A DNA stretch of 64,000 nucleotides, taken from NCBI RefSeq assembly GCF_010727125.1, contig NZ_AP022564.1, forward strand, positions 868,001 through 932,000. Reading direction: 5' to 3'. Position 1 is the stretch's first letter. The number at the start of each line of letters is the position of its first letter. Positions 57,487 through 64,000 of this stretch are shown here, piece after piece. Origin of the DNA: Mycolicibacter terrae. GTDB taxonomy: Bacteria > Actinomycetota > Actinomycetes > Mycobacteriales > Mycobacteriaceae. A program made the position numbers and the translations under genes. The notes beneath the pieces were generated by a model. It searched no databases. It was given only the letters and a program-made list of their open reading frames with translations, and was not told where the DNA came from.

Positions 57487-58689
57487 GTGCCTGCCGCGCT
57501 ACCCATCACCGTCGTCGGGATCGGTGCCGACGGCTGGGCCGGACTTGCCGGGTCGGCGCAGGAGACGGTGCTGGCCGCCGACGTCGTGATCGGTGCGCCG
57601 CGCCACCTGGATCTTCTGCCCGCGGTCGACGGCCAACAGCGCCACAGCTGGCCATCCCCGCTGCGGGCCGGGCTGCCCGCGCTGGTTGAGGAGCTGGCGG
57701 GGCGGCGGATCGTCGCACTGGCCTCCGGCGACCCGCTGCTGTCCGGCGTGGGCAGCACGCTGATCGCGCTGCTGGGCACCGATCACGTCACCGTGGTCCC
57801 GGCGGTCTCCTCGGTAGCGCTGGCCCGGGCCCGGCTGGGCTGGCCGGCCGAGTCGGCGGCGGTCATCAGGGCCGGCGACGTTCATGCCGTACTGCGCGAG
57901 CTGGTGCCCGGCCGGCGGGTGCTGGTGCTCTCTGCCGATGCGACGACACCCGCGCAGCTGGCAGCCCTGCTCGTCGAGTGCGGCTACGGACCCAGCCGGA
58001 TGACGGTTCTCGGCGACCTGGGCGGCGAGGCCGAGTCGAGGTTGGAGTTCACCGCCGAGACGTTCACCGGCGATATGCCGCGGCTCAACATCGTCGCCCT
58101 GGAGCTGGCCGGCCCGCCGGGTTCGGGCCGGGGATGGGTGCCTGGCTTGCCAGACCAGGCCTACGACCACGACGGGCAGCTCACCAAACGCGACCTGCGG
58201 GCCTCCGCGCTGGCGCGACTGTCACCGGCGCCCGGACAGCTGCTGTGGGACGTCGGGGCCGGCGCCGGTTCGGTCGGCATCGAATGGATGCGTGCCCACC
58301 CGAGCTGCCGCGCCATCGCAGTCGAGGTGAACCAGACCAGGGCGCAGCGTATTTCGGATAACTCCCGGAACCTCGGGGTGCCGGCACTGCGGGTGGTCTG
58401 CGGCGCGGCCCCGCAGGTGCTGGCTGAGCTGCCCGCGCCAGACGCTGTCTTCGTCGGCGGCGGGCTGAGCCGGCCCGGGGTCCTTGACGCGTGCCTGACC
58501 CGCCTACGGCCCGGTGGGCGACTGGTCGCCCACGCCGTCACGCTGGAAACCGAGGCGCTGTTGGTGGCGGCCTACCGCGCCCACGGCGGCGAGTTGACCC
58601 GCATCCACGTCGAGCACGCCGCACCGTTGGGTTCCTTCACCGGCTGGACGCCGGGGCGTGCGGTCACCCAGTGGGCGCTCACGACGTAA
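57487..58689 (+). CDS. cobL: Precorrin-6B C5,C15-methyltransferase (decarboxylating)
   Basis: The 400-aa bifunctional enzyme is a CbiE-like tetrapyrrole methylase (residues 1-210; ITVVGIGADGW, ALASGDPLLSGVG) followed by a CbiT-like Rossmann methyltransferase (about 228-400; TKRDLRASALARL, WDVGAGAGSVGIEWMR, NHAVTLETE-like GRLVAHAVTLETEAL). Together they methylate C5 and C15 and decarboxylate the acetate side chain. GTG 57487 directly follows the hydrolase stop. It is convergent with cobM across an 81-base gap. Confidence 0.94.
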   Translation: MPAALPITVVGIGADGWAGLAGSAQETVLAADVVIGAPRHLDLLPAVDGQQRHSWPSPLRAGLPALVEELAGRRIVALASGDPLLSGVGSTLIALLGTDHVTVVPAVSSVALARARLGWPAESAAVIRAGDVHAVLRELVPGRRVLVLSADATTPAQLAALLVECGYGPSRMTVLGDLGGEAESRLEFTAETFTGDMPRLNIVALELAGPPGSGRGWVPGLPDQAYDHDGQLTKRDLRASALARLSPAPGQLLWDVGAGAGSVGIEWMRAHPSCRAIAVEVNQTRAQRISDNSRNLGVPALRVVCGAAPQVLAELPAPDAVFVGGGLSRPGVLDACLTRLRPGGRLVAHAVTLETEALLVAAYRAHGGELTRIHVEHAAPLGSFTGWTPGRAVTQWALTT

Positions 58690-58713
58690 CAGGACCCGCC
58701 GATCGTGTACTCC

Positions 58714-58740
58714 CTGCGAGATCTCGCGCGATTTTCGCAG
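58714..58740. terminator. Possible bidirectional terminator / palindrome between cobL and cobM
   Basis: CTGCGA (58714-58719) can pair with TCGCAG (58735-58740), and the nested GCGAGATCTCGC (58716-58727) is a perfect 12-base palindrome. The site lies between two convergent genes, where a terminator is expected; a short T-run (58732-58735) is inside the loop. Evidence is weak. Confidence 0.35.
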
Positions 58741-58770
58741 TGATTACACGCTCGACGCGCCAGTGGCCGA

Positions 58771-59541
58771 CTAGTGCCCCGGGGACCGGTCCCGGGCCGG
58801 GTCGTAGAGATGGCTCTCACCGGCGCACGGATCGGGTAGTTCCGCGAGAGCCCTGCCCACCAGAATCACCGCGGCTGAGCGCAGGCCCGCCGCCTCGACC
58901 CCGTCCGCGATGCCCTCGACCGTCCCGCGCAGTACCAGCTGATCGGACTGCGAGGCGCGGTAGACCACCGCCACCGGGCAGTCCGCGCCGTACTCGGGGG
59001 CCAGTTCGGCCATCAGCGCCCGGATGCGGGTGATCGCCAAGTGCAACACCAGCGTGGCCTGCGTTGCGGCGAACGCCGATAGCGCCTCGCGCTGCGGCAT
59101 CGCGGTGGAGGCGGCCTGGATCCGGGTCAGCACCACAGACTGCGTCACCAGCGGAACTGTGAGCTCGCGGCCCAGCACGGCGGCCGCCGCCGCATAGGCC
59201 GGCACCCCGGGAGTGATGTCCCAGGGCACGCCCGCCGCATCGAGCCGCCGGGTCTGCTCGAAGACCGCACTGTAGAGCGACGGATCGCCTGACACCAATC
59301 GCACCACCCGCCGACCGGCCCGCTGGGCCGCGACGATGCGGCCCACGATCGCATCCAGGTCCAGATCGGCAGTATCGACGAGTTCTGCTGTGCTGGAGCA
59401 TTGTCCAAGAACACCCGGGTCCAGGTAGCTGCCCGGGTAGAGCACCATGTCGGCGTCGGCCAGCAGTCGCGCGGCGCGCACGGTCAGCAGATCGGCGGCC
59501 CCCGGCCCGGCGCCGACGAAGTGAACGGTCAGCGAACCCAT
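58771..59541 (-). CDS. cobM: Precorrin-4 C11-methyltransferase
   Basis: The 256-aa tetrapyrrole methylase has VHFVGAGPGAADLLTVRAARLLADADMVLYPGSYLDP at the N-terminus, VVRLVSGDPSLYSAVFEQ, and VPLVTQSVVLTRIQAASTAMP, all CobM/CbiF type. It methylates C11 of precorrin-4. ATG 59541 lies 13 bases inside the end of cobIJ, indicating coupled translation. The longer frame to 59841 overlaps cobIJ and is not homologous. It is the last gene of the leftward cobG-cobH-cobIJ-cobM operon. Confidence 0.94.
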   Translation of the reverse strand: MGSLTVHFVGAGPGAADLLTVRAARLLADADMVLYPGSYLDPGVLGQCSSTAELVDTADLDLDAIVGRIVAAQRAGRRVVRLVSGDPSLYSAVFEQTRRLDAAGVPWDITPGVPAYAAAAAVLGRELTVPLVTQSVVLTRIQAASTAMPQREALSAFAATQATLVLHLAITRIRALMAELAPEYGADCPVAVVYRASQSDQLVLRGTVEGIADGVEAAGLRSAAVILVGRALAELPDPCAGESHLYDPARDRSPGH

Positions 59542-61040
59542 CGCGGCGTCCAAACCTGACCTGAGCCGTTGACCCGCGTGGACGATGCCCCCACCAGGAC
59601 AAGACATTTCATGTCGATCGCATCGGTGTCCAGGTTGCCGAGCGTGGTCACGCCCAACGACTGCTCGGCGCGGCCGATGTCGCGCCCGACCACCACCACC
59701 GTCTGCGGGTCGCGGTGCTCCAGCAACACTTTGCGGGCCATCGCGATCTGGTCGGGCCGGGCGCGTGACGCCGGGTTGTAGATCGCCAGCACCAGATCGG
59801 CGTCGGCGATCGCCCGTAGCCGGGCCTCGATCACGGCCCACGGCTTGAGCCGGTCCGACAGGCTCAGTACCGCGAAGTCGGCACCGATCGGCGCGCCGGC
59901 CGCCGCGGCCACCGCCTGCACCGCCGAGACGCCGGGCAACACCCGCACCGAAATATGGTGATAACGCTCGTCTTCGGCCGCCTCGAACACCGCCGATGCC
60001 ATACCGAATACTCCCGCATCCCCGCCGGAGACCACCGCCACCTTCTCGCCGCGGGCGGCCAGATCCAGTGCGAAACGGGCCCGGTTCAGTTCGACGGTGT
60101 TGCCCGAGGTGTGCCGCTGCAATCCTTCGCGCTGTGGCACCCGGGCGACATAGGGGCCGTAGCCCACCACGTGGTCGACGTTCTCCAGCGCGGCGGCGGC
60201 CTCGCCGGTGAGCCAGCCCTGCGGGCCCGGACCGAGGCCGACCACAAGAAGTTCGGCGGCGGAACCCACCGGCTCAATGACAGCGGCGGTCTGGTCGGCC
60301 GGTGTCCGGGAGCGCTGCCCGTTGCGGGAATCCCCGTCGACCACGATCAGCGACAGGTACGGAACGCTGGCTTCCTCCACCTCGGCGACGGGCAGCCAGC
60401 GCTGTTGCGGGTGACTGGCCCGCTCGACGTAGTACGCGTGCTCCAATCGGCCCGCGGCGGCCAGCGCCCGGCGCACCGCCGGGAAGGTGCGGCCCAGTTT
60501 CATGATGATGGCACCGTCGGTGTCGGCCAGCCGCATCGCCAGCTCATGCTCGCCCAGGGTGCCCGGCAGCACGGTCAGCACATCGGTCTGGCGCACCAGC
60601 GGCATCCCGAGCGCTGCGGTGGCGGCGCTGAAAGCCGGTACGCCGGGGATGATCTCGGTGTCGAAACGCGCCGAAAGCCGGTCGTGCATGTACATGAACG
60701 AGCCGTAGAACAGCGGATCGCCCTCGGTCAACAGTGCCACGGTGCGACCGGCATCCAGGTGGGCGGCCAACCGGGAGGCGGACTGCTCGTAGAAGTCGGC
60801 GAGCGCCCCGGCATAGCCGCCGGGGTGGTCGGTGACCCCGGTGGTGACCGGGTAACGCAGCTCCTCTTCGATCACTCCGGCTCGGATCAGGTCGGCGGCG
60901 ATGGTGCGCGCATACGACGCCTTGTTGACGCCGGCGTGGTAGGCCACCACGTCGGCGTCGGCGATGATCCGGGCCGCCTTCCGGGTGATCAGCTCCGGGT
61001 CACCCGGACCCAGGCCCACGCCATAAAAACGGCCGGTCAT
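59529..61040 (-). CDS. cobIJ: Bifunctional precorrin-2 C20- and precorrin-3B C17-methyltransferase
   Basis: The 503-aa fusion is CobI (residues 1-240; FYGVGLGPGDPELITRKAARIIADADVVAYHAG, LTEGDPLFYGSFMYMHDRL) and CobJ (about 255-503; LLVVGLGPGPQGWLTGEAAAAL, VAVVSGGDAGVFGMASAVFEAAE, LSDRLKPWAVIEARLRAIADADLVLAIYNPASRARP). This fusion is normal in mycobacteria. ATG 61040 is chosen; the frame to 61076 adds 12 non-homologous residues. It starts 10 bases after the cobH stop. CobJ performs ring contraction using the CobG product. Confidence 0.95.
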   Translation of the reverse strand: MTGRFYGVGLGPGDPELITRKAARIIADADVVAYHAGVNKASYARTIAADLIRAGVIEEELRYPVTTGVTDHPGGYAGALADFYEQSASRLAAHLDAGRTVALLTEGDPLFYGSFMYMHDRLSARFDTEIIPGVPAFSAATAALGMPLVRQTDVLTVLPGTLGEHELAMRLADTDGAIIMKLGRTFPAVRRALAAAGRLEHAYYVERASHPQQRWLPVAEVEEASVPYLSLIVVDGDSRNGQRSRTPADQTAAVIEPVGSAAELLVVGLGPGPQGWLTGEAAAALENVDHVVGYGPYVARVPQREGLQRHTSGNTVELNRARFALDLAARGEKVAVVSGGDAGVFGMASAVFEAAEDERYHHISVRVLPGVSAVQAVAAAAGAPIGADFAVLSLSDRLKPWAVIEARLRAIADADLVLAIYNPASRARPDQIAMARKVLLEHRDPQTVVVVGRDIGRAEQSLGVTTLGNLDTDAIDMKCLVLVGASSTRVNGSGQVWTPRWVR

Positions 61041-61050
61041 GCTGTGTCTT

Positions 61051-61716
61051 TCATTCGGCATCCGAGGCCAGGGCATTCAACGCCGACGAGGTGATCGCCG
61101 ACCCACCGCGCCGGCCGCGCACGGTGACGAACGGGATATCGACGCCGTGCTCGTGCAGGGCGGCCAACGCCTCCTTGGACTCGGCGGCGCCGATGAACCC
61201 CACCGGGCAGCCGACGATCACCGCCGGGCGCGGCCCGCCGTCCAGGATCAGCTCCAGCAGATGAAAGAGCGCGGTGGGGGCGTTGCCGATCGCGACGACG
61301 GCGCCGGCCAGCTCCGGCTCCCACAATGAGACCGCCGCCGCCGAACGGGTGGTGCCCCAGTCCTGCGCCAGGCCGGGAACGCGTTCGTCGCGCAGGTAGC
61401 AGCGCACCTGGTTGCCGGCGGGCAGCCGCCCGGCGGTCACCCCGACCGCCACCATCCGGGCATCGCAGAGGATCGGCGCGCCGCCGTCGAGTGCGGCCCG
61501 CCCGGCGGGCACCGCATCGGGATGAATCAGCAGGTCGGTGGCGACGTCGGTCTGGCCCGCACCGTGGATCATCCGCACCGCGAGCCGCTCGGCGTTCGCG
61601 GGGATGTGAGACAGGTCGGACTCGCGGCGGATGGTCGCGAACGATTCGATGTAGATCGCCGGGCCGTCGTCGAGGTAGGAATACCGCTTCGTGGGACGTG
61701 TCATGGGCCTCGTCAC
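61051..61716 (-). CDS. cobH: Precorrin-8X methylmutase
   Basis: The 221-aa CobH moves the C11 methyl to C12 to form hydrogenobyrinic acid. It carries RMIHGAGQTDVA with the conserved catalytic His (residue 51), GAPILCDARMVAVGVTAGRLPAGNQVRCYL, AVVAIGNAPTALFHLLELI, PAVIVGCPVGFIGAAESKEAL and VRGRRGGSAITSSALNALAS. GTG 61716 overlaps the cobG stop (GTGA) and has AGGAGA at good spacing; ATG 61704 is the alternative. It is the second gene of the operon. Confidence 0.93.
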   Translation of the reverse strand: MTRPMTRPTKRYSYLDDGPAIYIESFATIRRESDLSHIPANAERLAVRMIHGAGQTDVATDLLIHPDAVPAGRAALDGGAPILCDARMVAVGVTAGRLPAGNQVRCYLRDERVPGLAQDWGTTRSAAAVSLWEPELAGAVVAIGNAPTALFHLLELILDGGPRPAVIVGCPVGFIGAAESKEALAALHEHGVDIPFVTVRGRRGGSAITSSALNALASDAE

Positions 61717-62555
61717 GGATTCGTCTCCTGTGCATCGGGGATGAAGACACCTTGCCACGGCGTCACCACAAGGTCGGTGTACGCCAGCAGCGAACGCCCG
61801 TGCTCCGGCGTGAGCACGCCGCCGGGGACCGGCACGTGGGTGCCGCCGGGCACCGGGCCACAGGGTAGTGGACCCGACGGGTCGGGCAGGCGCGCGTCGG
61901 CGGCGTGAACGTCGCCGAAGGGCGCGCGAAGTTCACGGATATGCCAGGGTGCGTCGGGCCCGTCGCCGCGGGCGGCCTGGAATGCGCGTGCCAGGGCGGC
62001 CAGTTGTTCGGCGGCGTCGGCGACATGGACGACCGCGCCCCAGTTCTCGCCGGCCCGCAACTGTGCCGCGGTGCCGCTGAGCGCCACCAGGCCTGCGTCG
62101 GCGGTTCGGTCGATCAGGTCGCCGCGGCCGTCGTCGAGGACAAACAGGAAGCGCCCCGGCAGCCGACCCAGCTGCGGGTCGCCACAGAGCAGCGCATCGA
62201 GCCGCTGCGCCACCGGGCGCAGATCGACGCGCCCCCCGGCATACCCGGTCTGCGGGGACACCAGGATGTTGCGGACCAGCTCGTGGCTGCGTGAGGGCAG
62301 CAGCCCGGTGGATTCGATGGCGGCGACGACAGCCGGATCAAGCCGCCCCTCGCGGCCGGGCAGGCCCCGCAGTTGCAGGTTGGCCCGGGTGGTCAGGTAC
62401 ACCGAGCCGTCCGCGAACTCGACGCTGACCTGCAGGAGCCGTTGCAGCGACGCCACCGGCAGCCGCCCGCCCACCAACCGCAACCGCACCAGCAGCCCGT
62501 CCTCGGCGGGCCAGGGCCGCAGCACCCCGGGGCACCGGTCGGCTCTTCTTCTCAT
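61713..62555 (-). CDS. cobG: Precorrin-3B synthase, C-terminally truncated
   Basis: The 280-aa protein keeps the first nitrite/sulfite-reductase-like half (CPGVLRPWPAEDGLLVRLRL, VYLTTRANLQLRGL, HELVRNILVSPQTGYAGGRVDLRP, GRFLFVLDDGRGDL) but stops at VVTPWQGVFIPDAQETNP. Full-length mycobacterial CobG is about 360 aa, and the missing part carries the four cysteines that bind the [4Fe-4S] cluster. The stop overlaps cobH with a clean ribosome site, leaving no room for the rest in any frame. Ring hydroxylation by this protein is therefore doubtful. ATG 62555 starts the operon. Confidence 0.82.
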   Translation of the reverse strand: MRRRADRCPGVLRPWPAEDGLLVRLRLVGGRLPVASLQRLLQVSVEFADGSVYLTTRANLQLRGLPGREGRLDPAVVAAIESTGLLPSRSHELVRNILVSPQTGYAGGRVDLRPVAQRLDALLCGDPQLGRLPGRFLFVLDDGRGDLIDRTADAGLVALSGTAAQLRAGENWGAVVHVADAAEQLAALARAFQAARGDGPDAPWHIRELRAPFGDVHAADARLPDPSGPLPCGPVPGGTHVPVPGGVLTPEHGRSLLAYTDLVVTPWQGVFIPDAQETNP

Positions 62556-62593
62556 CCGTCACATCCGTCACGCTGGAGACGATGTGTGTCAGG

Positions 62594-62683
62594 TGCCCGC
62601 CTCACAGCGACAACCCGGGCCGGTGTCGCCGCACGAGCGGGTGCGTTGGAGTGCACGGCCCGATTGTCGCTCAGAGGCGGGCA
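62594..62683. repeat. Long imperfect inverted repeat (hairpin) upstream of cobG
   Basis: Arms 62594-62625 and 62652-62683 are complementary over about 30 bases with few mismatches: the outer stem is TGCCCGCCTC/GAGGCGGGCA, then AGCGACAA/TTGTCGCT, then GGGCCG/CGGCCC. The loop is about 26 bases. It occupies most of the 173-base gap between echA-like and cobG, both leftward. It lacks the GCCACTG-type B12 signature. It could be a terminator, an operator, or a mobile palindromic element. Confidence 0.6.
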
Positions 62684-62728
62684 ATCACCGCATAACCGCC
62701 CGCCGGTGACGGGTGGGGCAGATGGTGT

Positions 62729-63391
62729 TCAGCCCGCCGTCAGCGCCGCCACCGCCGGCCCGAACATGCCGGTCTTGATCGCGCCCAGGGTGCCGGGGTC
62801 CTTCCCGGCCAGCGGCCGCAGCGCCTCGATCGCGGCGGTGGTCACCGCACCCTCGCCGGCCGTGTCGTCGACGATGCCCGCCGCCGCGGCGTCCACCCCG
62901 CCGAAGCGGCGGCCGGTGGTCATCGACGCCACCTGCGCCTGCGGGGTGAGCTTGGCCTGGATCAGCGCGGCCATCCCGGGGGTGAACGGAATCCGGATGT
63001 CGACCTCGGGGAAGCAGAAGAAGCCGCGGTCGGCGCGCATCACCCGGAAGTCGTGGGCGATCGCCAGCATTGCGCCGGCCCCGAACGCATGCCCGACCAC
63101 CGCCGAGGCGGTCGGGATCGGCAGGGTCAGCACCTTCGCAAGCAGGGCGTGTACCCGCCCGACGTACCAGTCGCCGCGGTCACTGTTGGCGGCCAGCCAG
63201 TCCAGGTCCAGGCCGTTGGAGTAGAACTTGCCACCCGCGGTGGTGACCAGGCCGTGCGCCTCCCCCTTTTTACTGGCGCCCACCACGTCGTCGAGCACGG
63301 TATCGATCTCGTCGAGAAAGCCGGGGGAGAAACGGTTTTCATCGTCGCCGAGGTCCAGTACGGCGATCTTGTCGTCATAGGTCAGGTTCAC
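62729..63391 (-). CDS. Enoyl-CoA hydratase/isomerase-family protein
   Basis: This 220-aa crotonase-fold protein has an oxyanion region in GKFYSNGLDLDWL and SAVVGHAFGAGAMLAIAHDFRVM, and PEVDIRIPFTPGMAALIQAKL. Such short members often resemble delta3,delta2-enoyl-CoA isomerases, and the two Glu residues of true hydratases are not both evident, so isomerase is at least as likely. It acts in fatty-acid beta-oxidation. The ATG overlaps the stop of the upstream TetR gene by four bases, so the two form an operon. The exact substrate is unknown. Confidence 0.85.
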   Translation of the reverse strand: MNLTYDDKIAVLDLGDDENRFSPGFLDEIDTVLDDVVGASKKGEAHGLVTTAGGKFYSNGLDLDWLAANSDRGDWYVGRVHALLAKVLTLPIPTASAVVGHAFGAGAMLAIAHDFRVMRADRGFFCFPEVDIRIPFTPGMAALIQAKLTPQAQVASMTTGRRFGGVDAAAAGIVDDTAGEGAVTTAAIEALRPLAGKDPGTLGAIKTGMFGPAVAALTAG

Positions 63392-63993
63392 GCGGGGGGT
63401 TCCTTTCTCGGTCCGACGGCCAGGACGGCTCGCACGGCGGCGTGTAGCTGGGCGCGGGCGTTGCTGCTGCCCAGCCGGTTCCGGCTGAGCACGATCGCGG
63501 TGGGGAGGTCGACCACGCAGGCGGTGATGGTGTCGACGGCGGGGCCGTCGCGACGGTCCCAGAGGGCGGCCGCCAGCCGGATCAGCAGCGCGACCAGCTC
63601 GGCCTCGACACCGCGCAGCTGGGCGGCGACCTCGTCCGGCAGGTCTTCGTCGAGCAGGGCGTCGTGCCGGATCGCCTGCAGCAGCCGGGAGGCGTCGGGG
63701 TGCCGTTCGGCGAAAGCCACCGGGGCGTCGGCGGCCGCGATCACCGCGTCTATCGGTTCCGCTGCGGCGCTCACCAGCTCGCTCTGCAGCGCCAGGAAGC
63801 GCCGCGCGGCCCGCAGCCAGGCGGTGGCCACCAGCCCGGCCCGCGAGCCGAAGCCGTGGTAGACGGCGCCGTTGGAGGCGCCGGTCGCCTCGCCGACGGC
63901 GCGGATGGTCACCGCGGCGGGGCCGGACCGCGCGGCCAGCGACTCGACGGCGTCCAGCACCCGATCGGGGTCGTGCACGCGCGGGCGGGGCAT
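63388..63993 (-). CDS. TetR-family transcriptional regulator
   Basis: The 201-aa regulator has an N-terminal helix-turn-helix (residues about 8-55: RVLDAVESLAARSGPAAVTIRAVGEATGASNGAVYHGFGSRAGLVATAWLRAARRF) and an all-helical ligand-binding C-terminal domain. It is co-transcribed with the crotonase-fold gene and probably regulates it and neighbouring genes outside the window; its operator is beyond the right edge. The start ATG is seven bases from the end of the window, so an upstream extension cannot be excluded. Confidence 0.88.
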   Translation of the reverse strand: MPRPRVHDPDRVLDAVESLAARSGPAAVTIRAVGEATGASNGAVYHGFGSRAGLVATAWLRAARRFLALQSELVSAAAEPIDAVIAAADAPVAFAERHPDASRLLQAIRHDALLDEDLPDEVAAQLRGVEAELVALLIRLAAALWDRRDGPAVDTITACVVDLPTAIVLSRNRLGSSNARAQLHAAVRAVLAVGPRKEPPA

Positions 63994-64000
63994 GGCGGCC

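Noticed and set aside
62556..62728. Sixth cobalamin riboswitch before cobG
   Set aside because: A large hairpin exists, but the GCCACTG-type core and the flanking aptamer blocks are absent.

Overview
The window is high-GC mycobacterial chromosome. The diagnostic signs are tandem PPE genes, an MmpS/MmpL pair, a 13E12-type HNH gene, a DUF732 secreted protein, LexA boxes of the mycobacterial TCGAAC-N4-GTTCGA type and a SAM-IV riboswitch. From memory, the gene order between about 1 kb and 31 kb follows the Rv3391-to-Rv3340 stretch of M. tuberculosis in inverted orientation, with insertions. The species cannot be fixed from sequence alone; a non-tuberculous mycobacterium that still has cobF and a B12-type ABC importer fits.

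Layout of 0-33.7 kb: a fatty acyl-CoA reductase (cut by the window edge), lpqD and htdY; a decayed insertion sequence with long doubled terminal repeats, lodged just upstream of an SOS-box-bearing 13E12 HNH gene; trehalose-phosphatase and a universal stress protein; an mmpS-mmpL operon divergent from the LexA-controlled mutasome polymerase dnaE2; an alpha/beta hydrolase, a nitroreductase and trmL; a four-gene conservon (sensor kinase, roadblock, DUF742, GTPase); an FHA-FHA-ABC exporter; an old-yellow-type oxidoreductase, folD and a DUF3017 protein; a DUF732 protein; a metY-metX-methyltransferase operon behind a SAM-IV riboswitch plus a tiny Cys-Cys-Cys leader ORF; and a monomeric isocitrate dehydrogenase.

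Layout of 33.7-62.6 kb: a cobalamin island. Five cobalamin riboswitches control (i, ii) two tandem PPE genes, each with its own switch; (iii) a leftward operon of a lipoprotein binding protein, a permease, an ABC ATPase fused to a FhuF-like [2Fe-2S] reductase domain, and a 192-aa protein of unknown function; (iv) a rightward cobN-cobF-cobQ-cobK operon; and (v) a leftward chelatase-cobO-cobB/cobC fusion-cobD operon. cobL and a cobG-cobH-cobIJ-cobM operon complete the corrin-ring genes. cobA, cobP/U, cobS and cobT are not in the window. cobG lacks its C-terminal Fe-S/siroheme half.

The most interesting hypothesis is a B12-repressed corrinoid import route. PPE proteins would cross or sit in the mycomembrane, a BtuF-like lipoprotein would bind the corrinoid, and a BtuCD-like importer with a tethered reductase domain would carry it in. 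The truncated cobG raises the possibility that de novo synthesis is impaired and salvage matters. The window ends with an enoyl-CoA hydratase/isomerase and its TetR neighbour.
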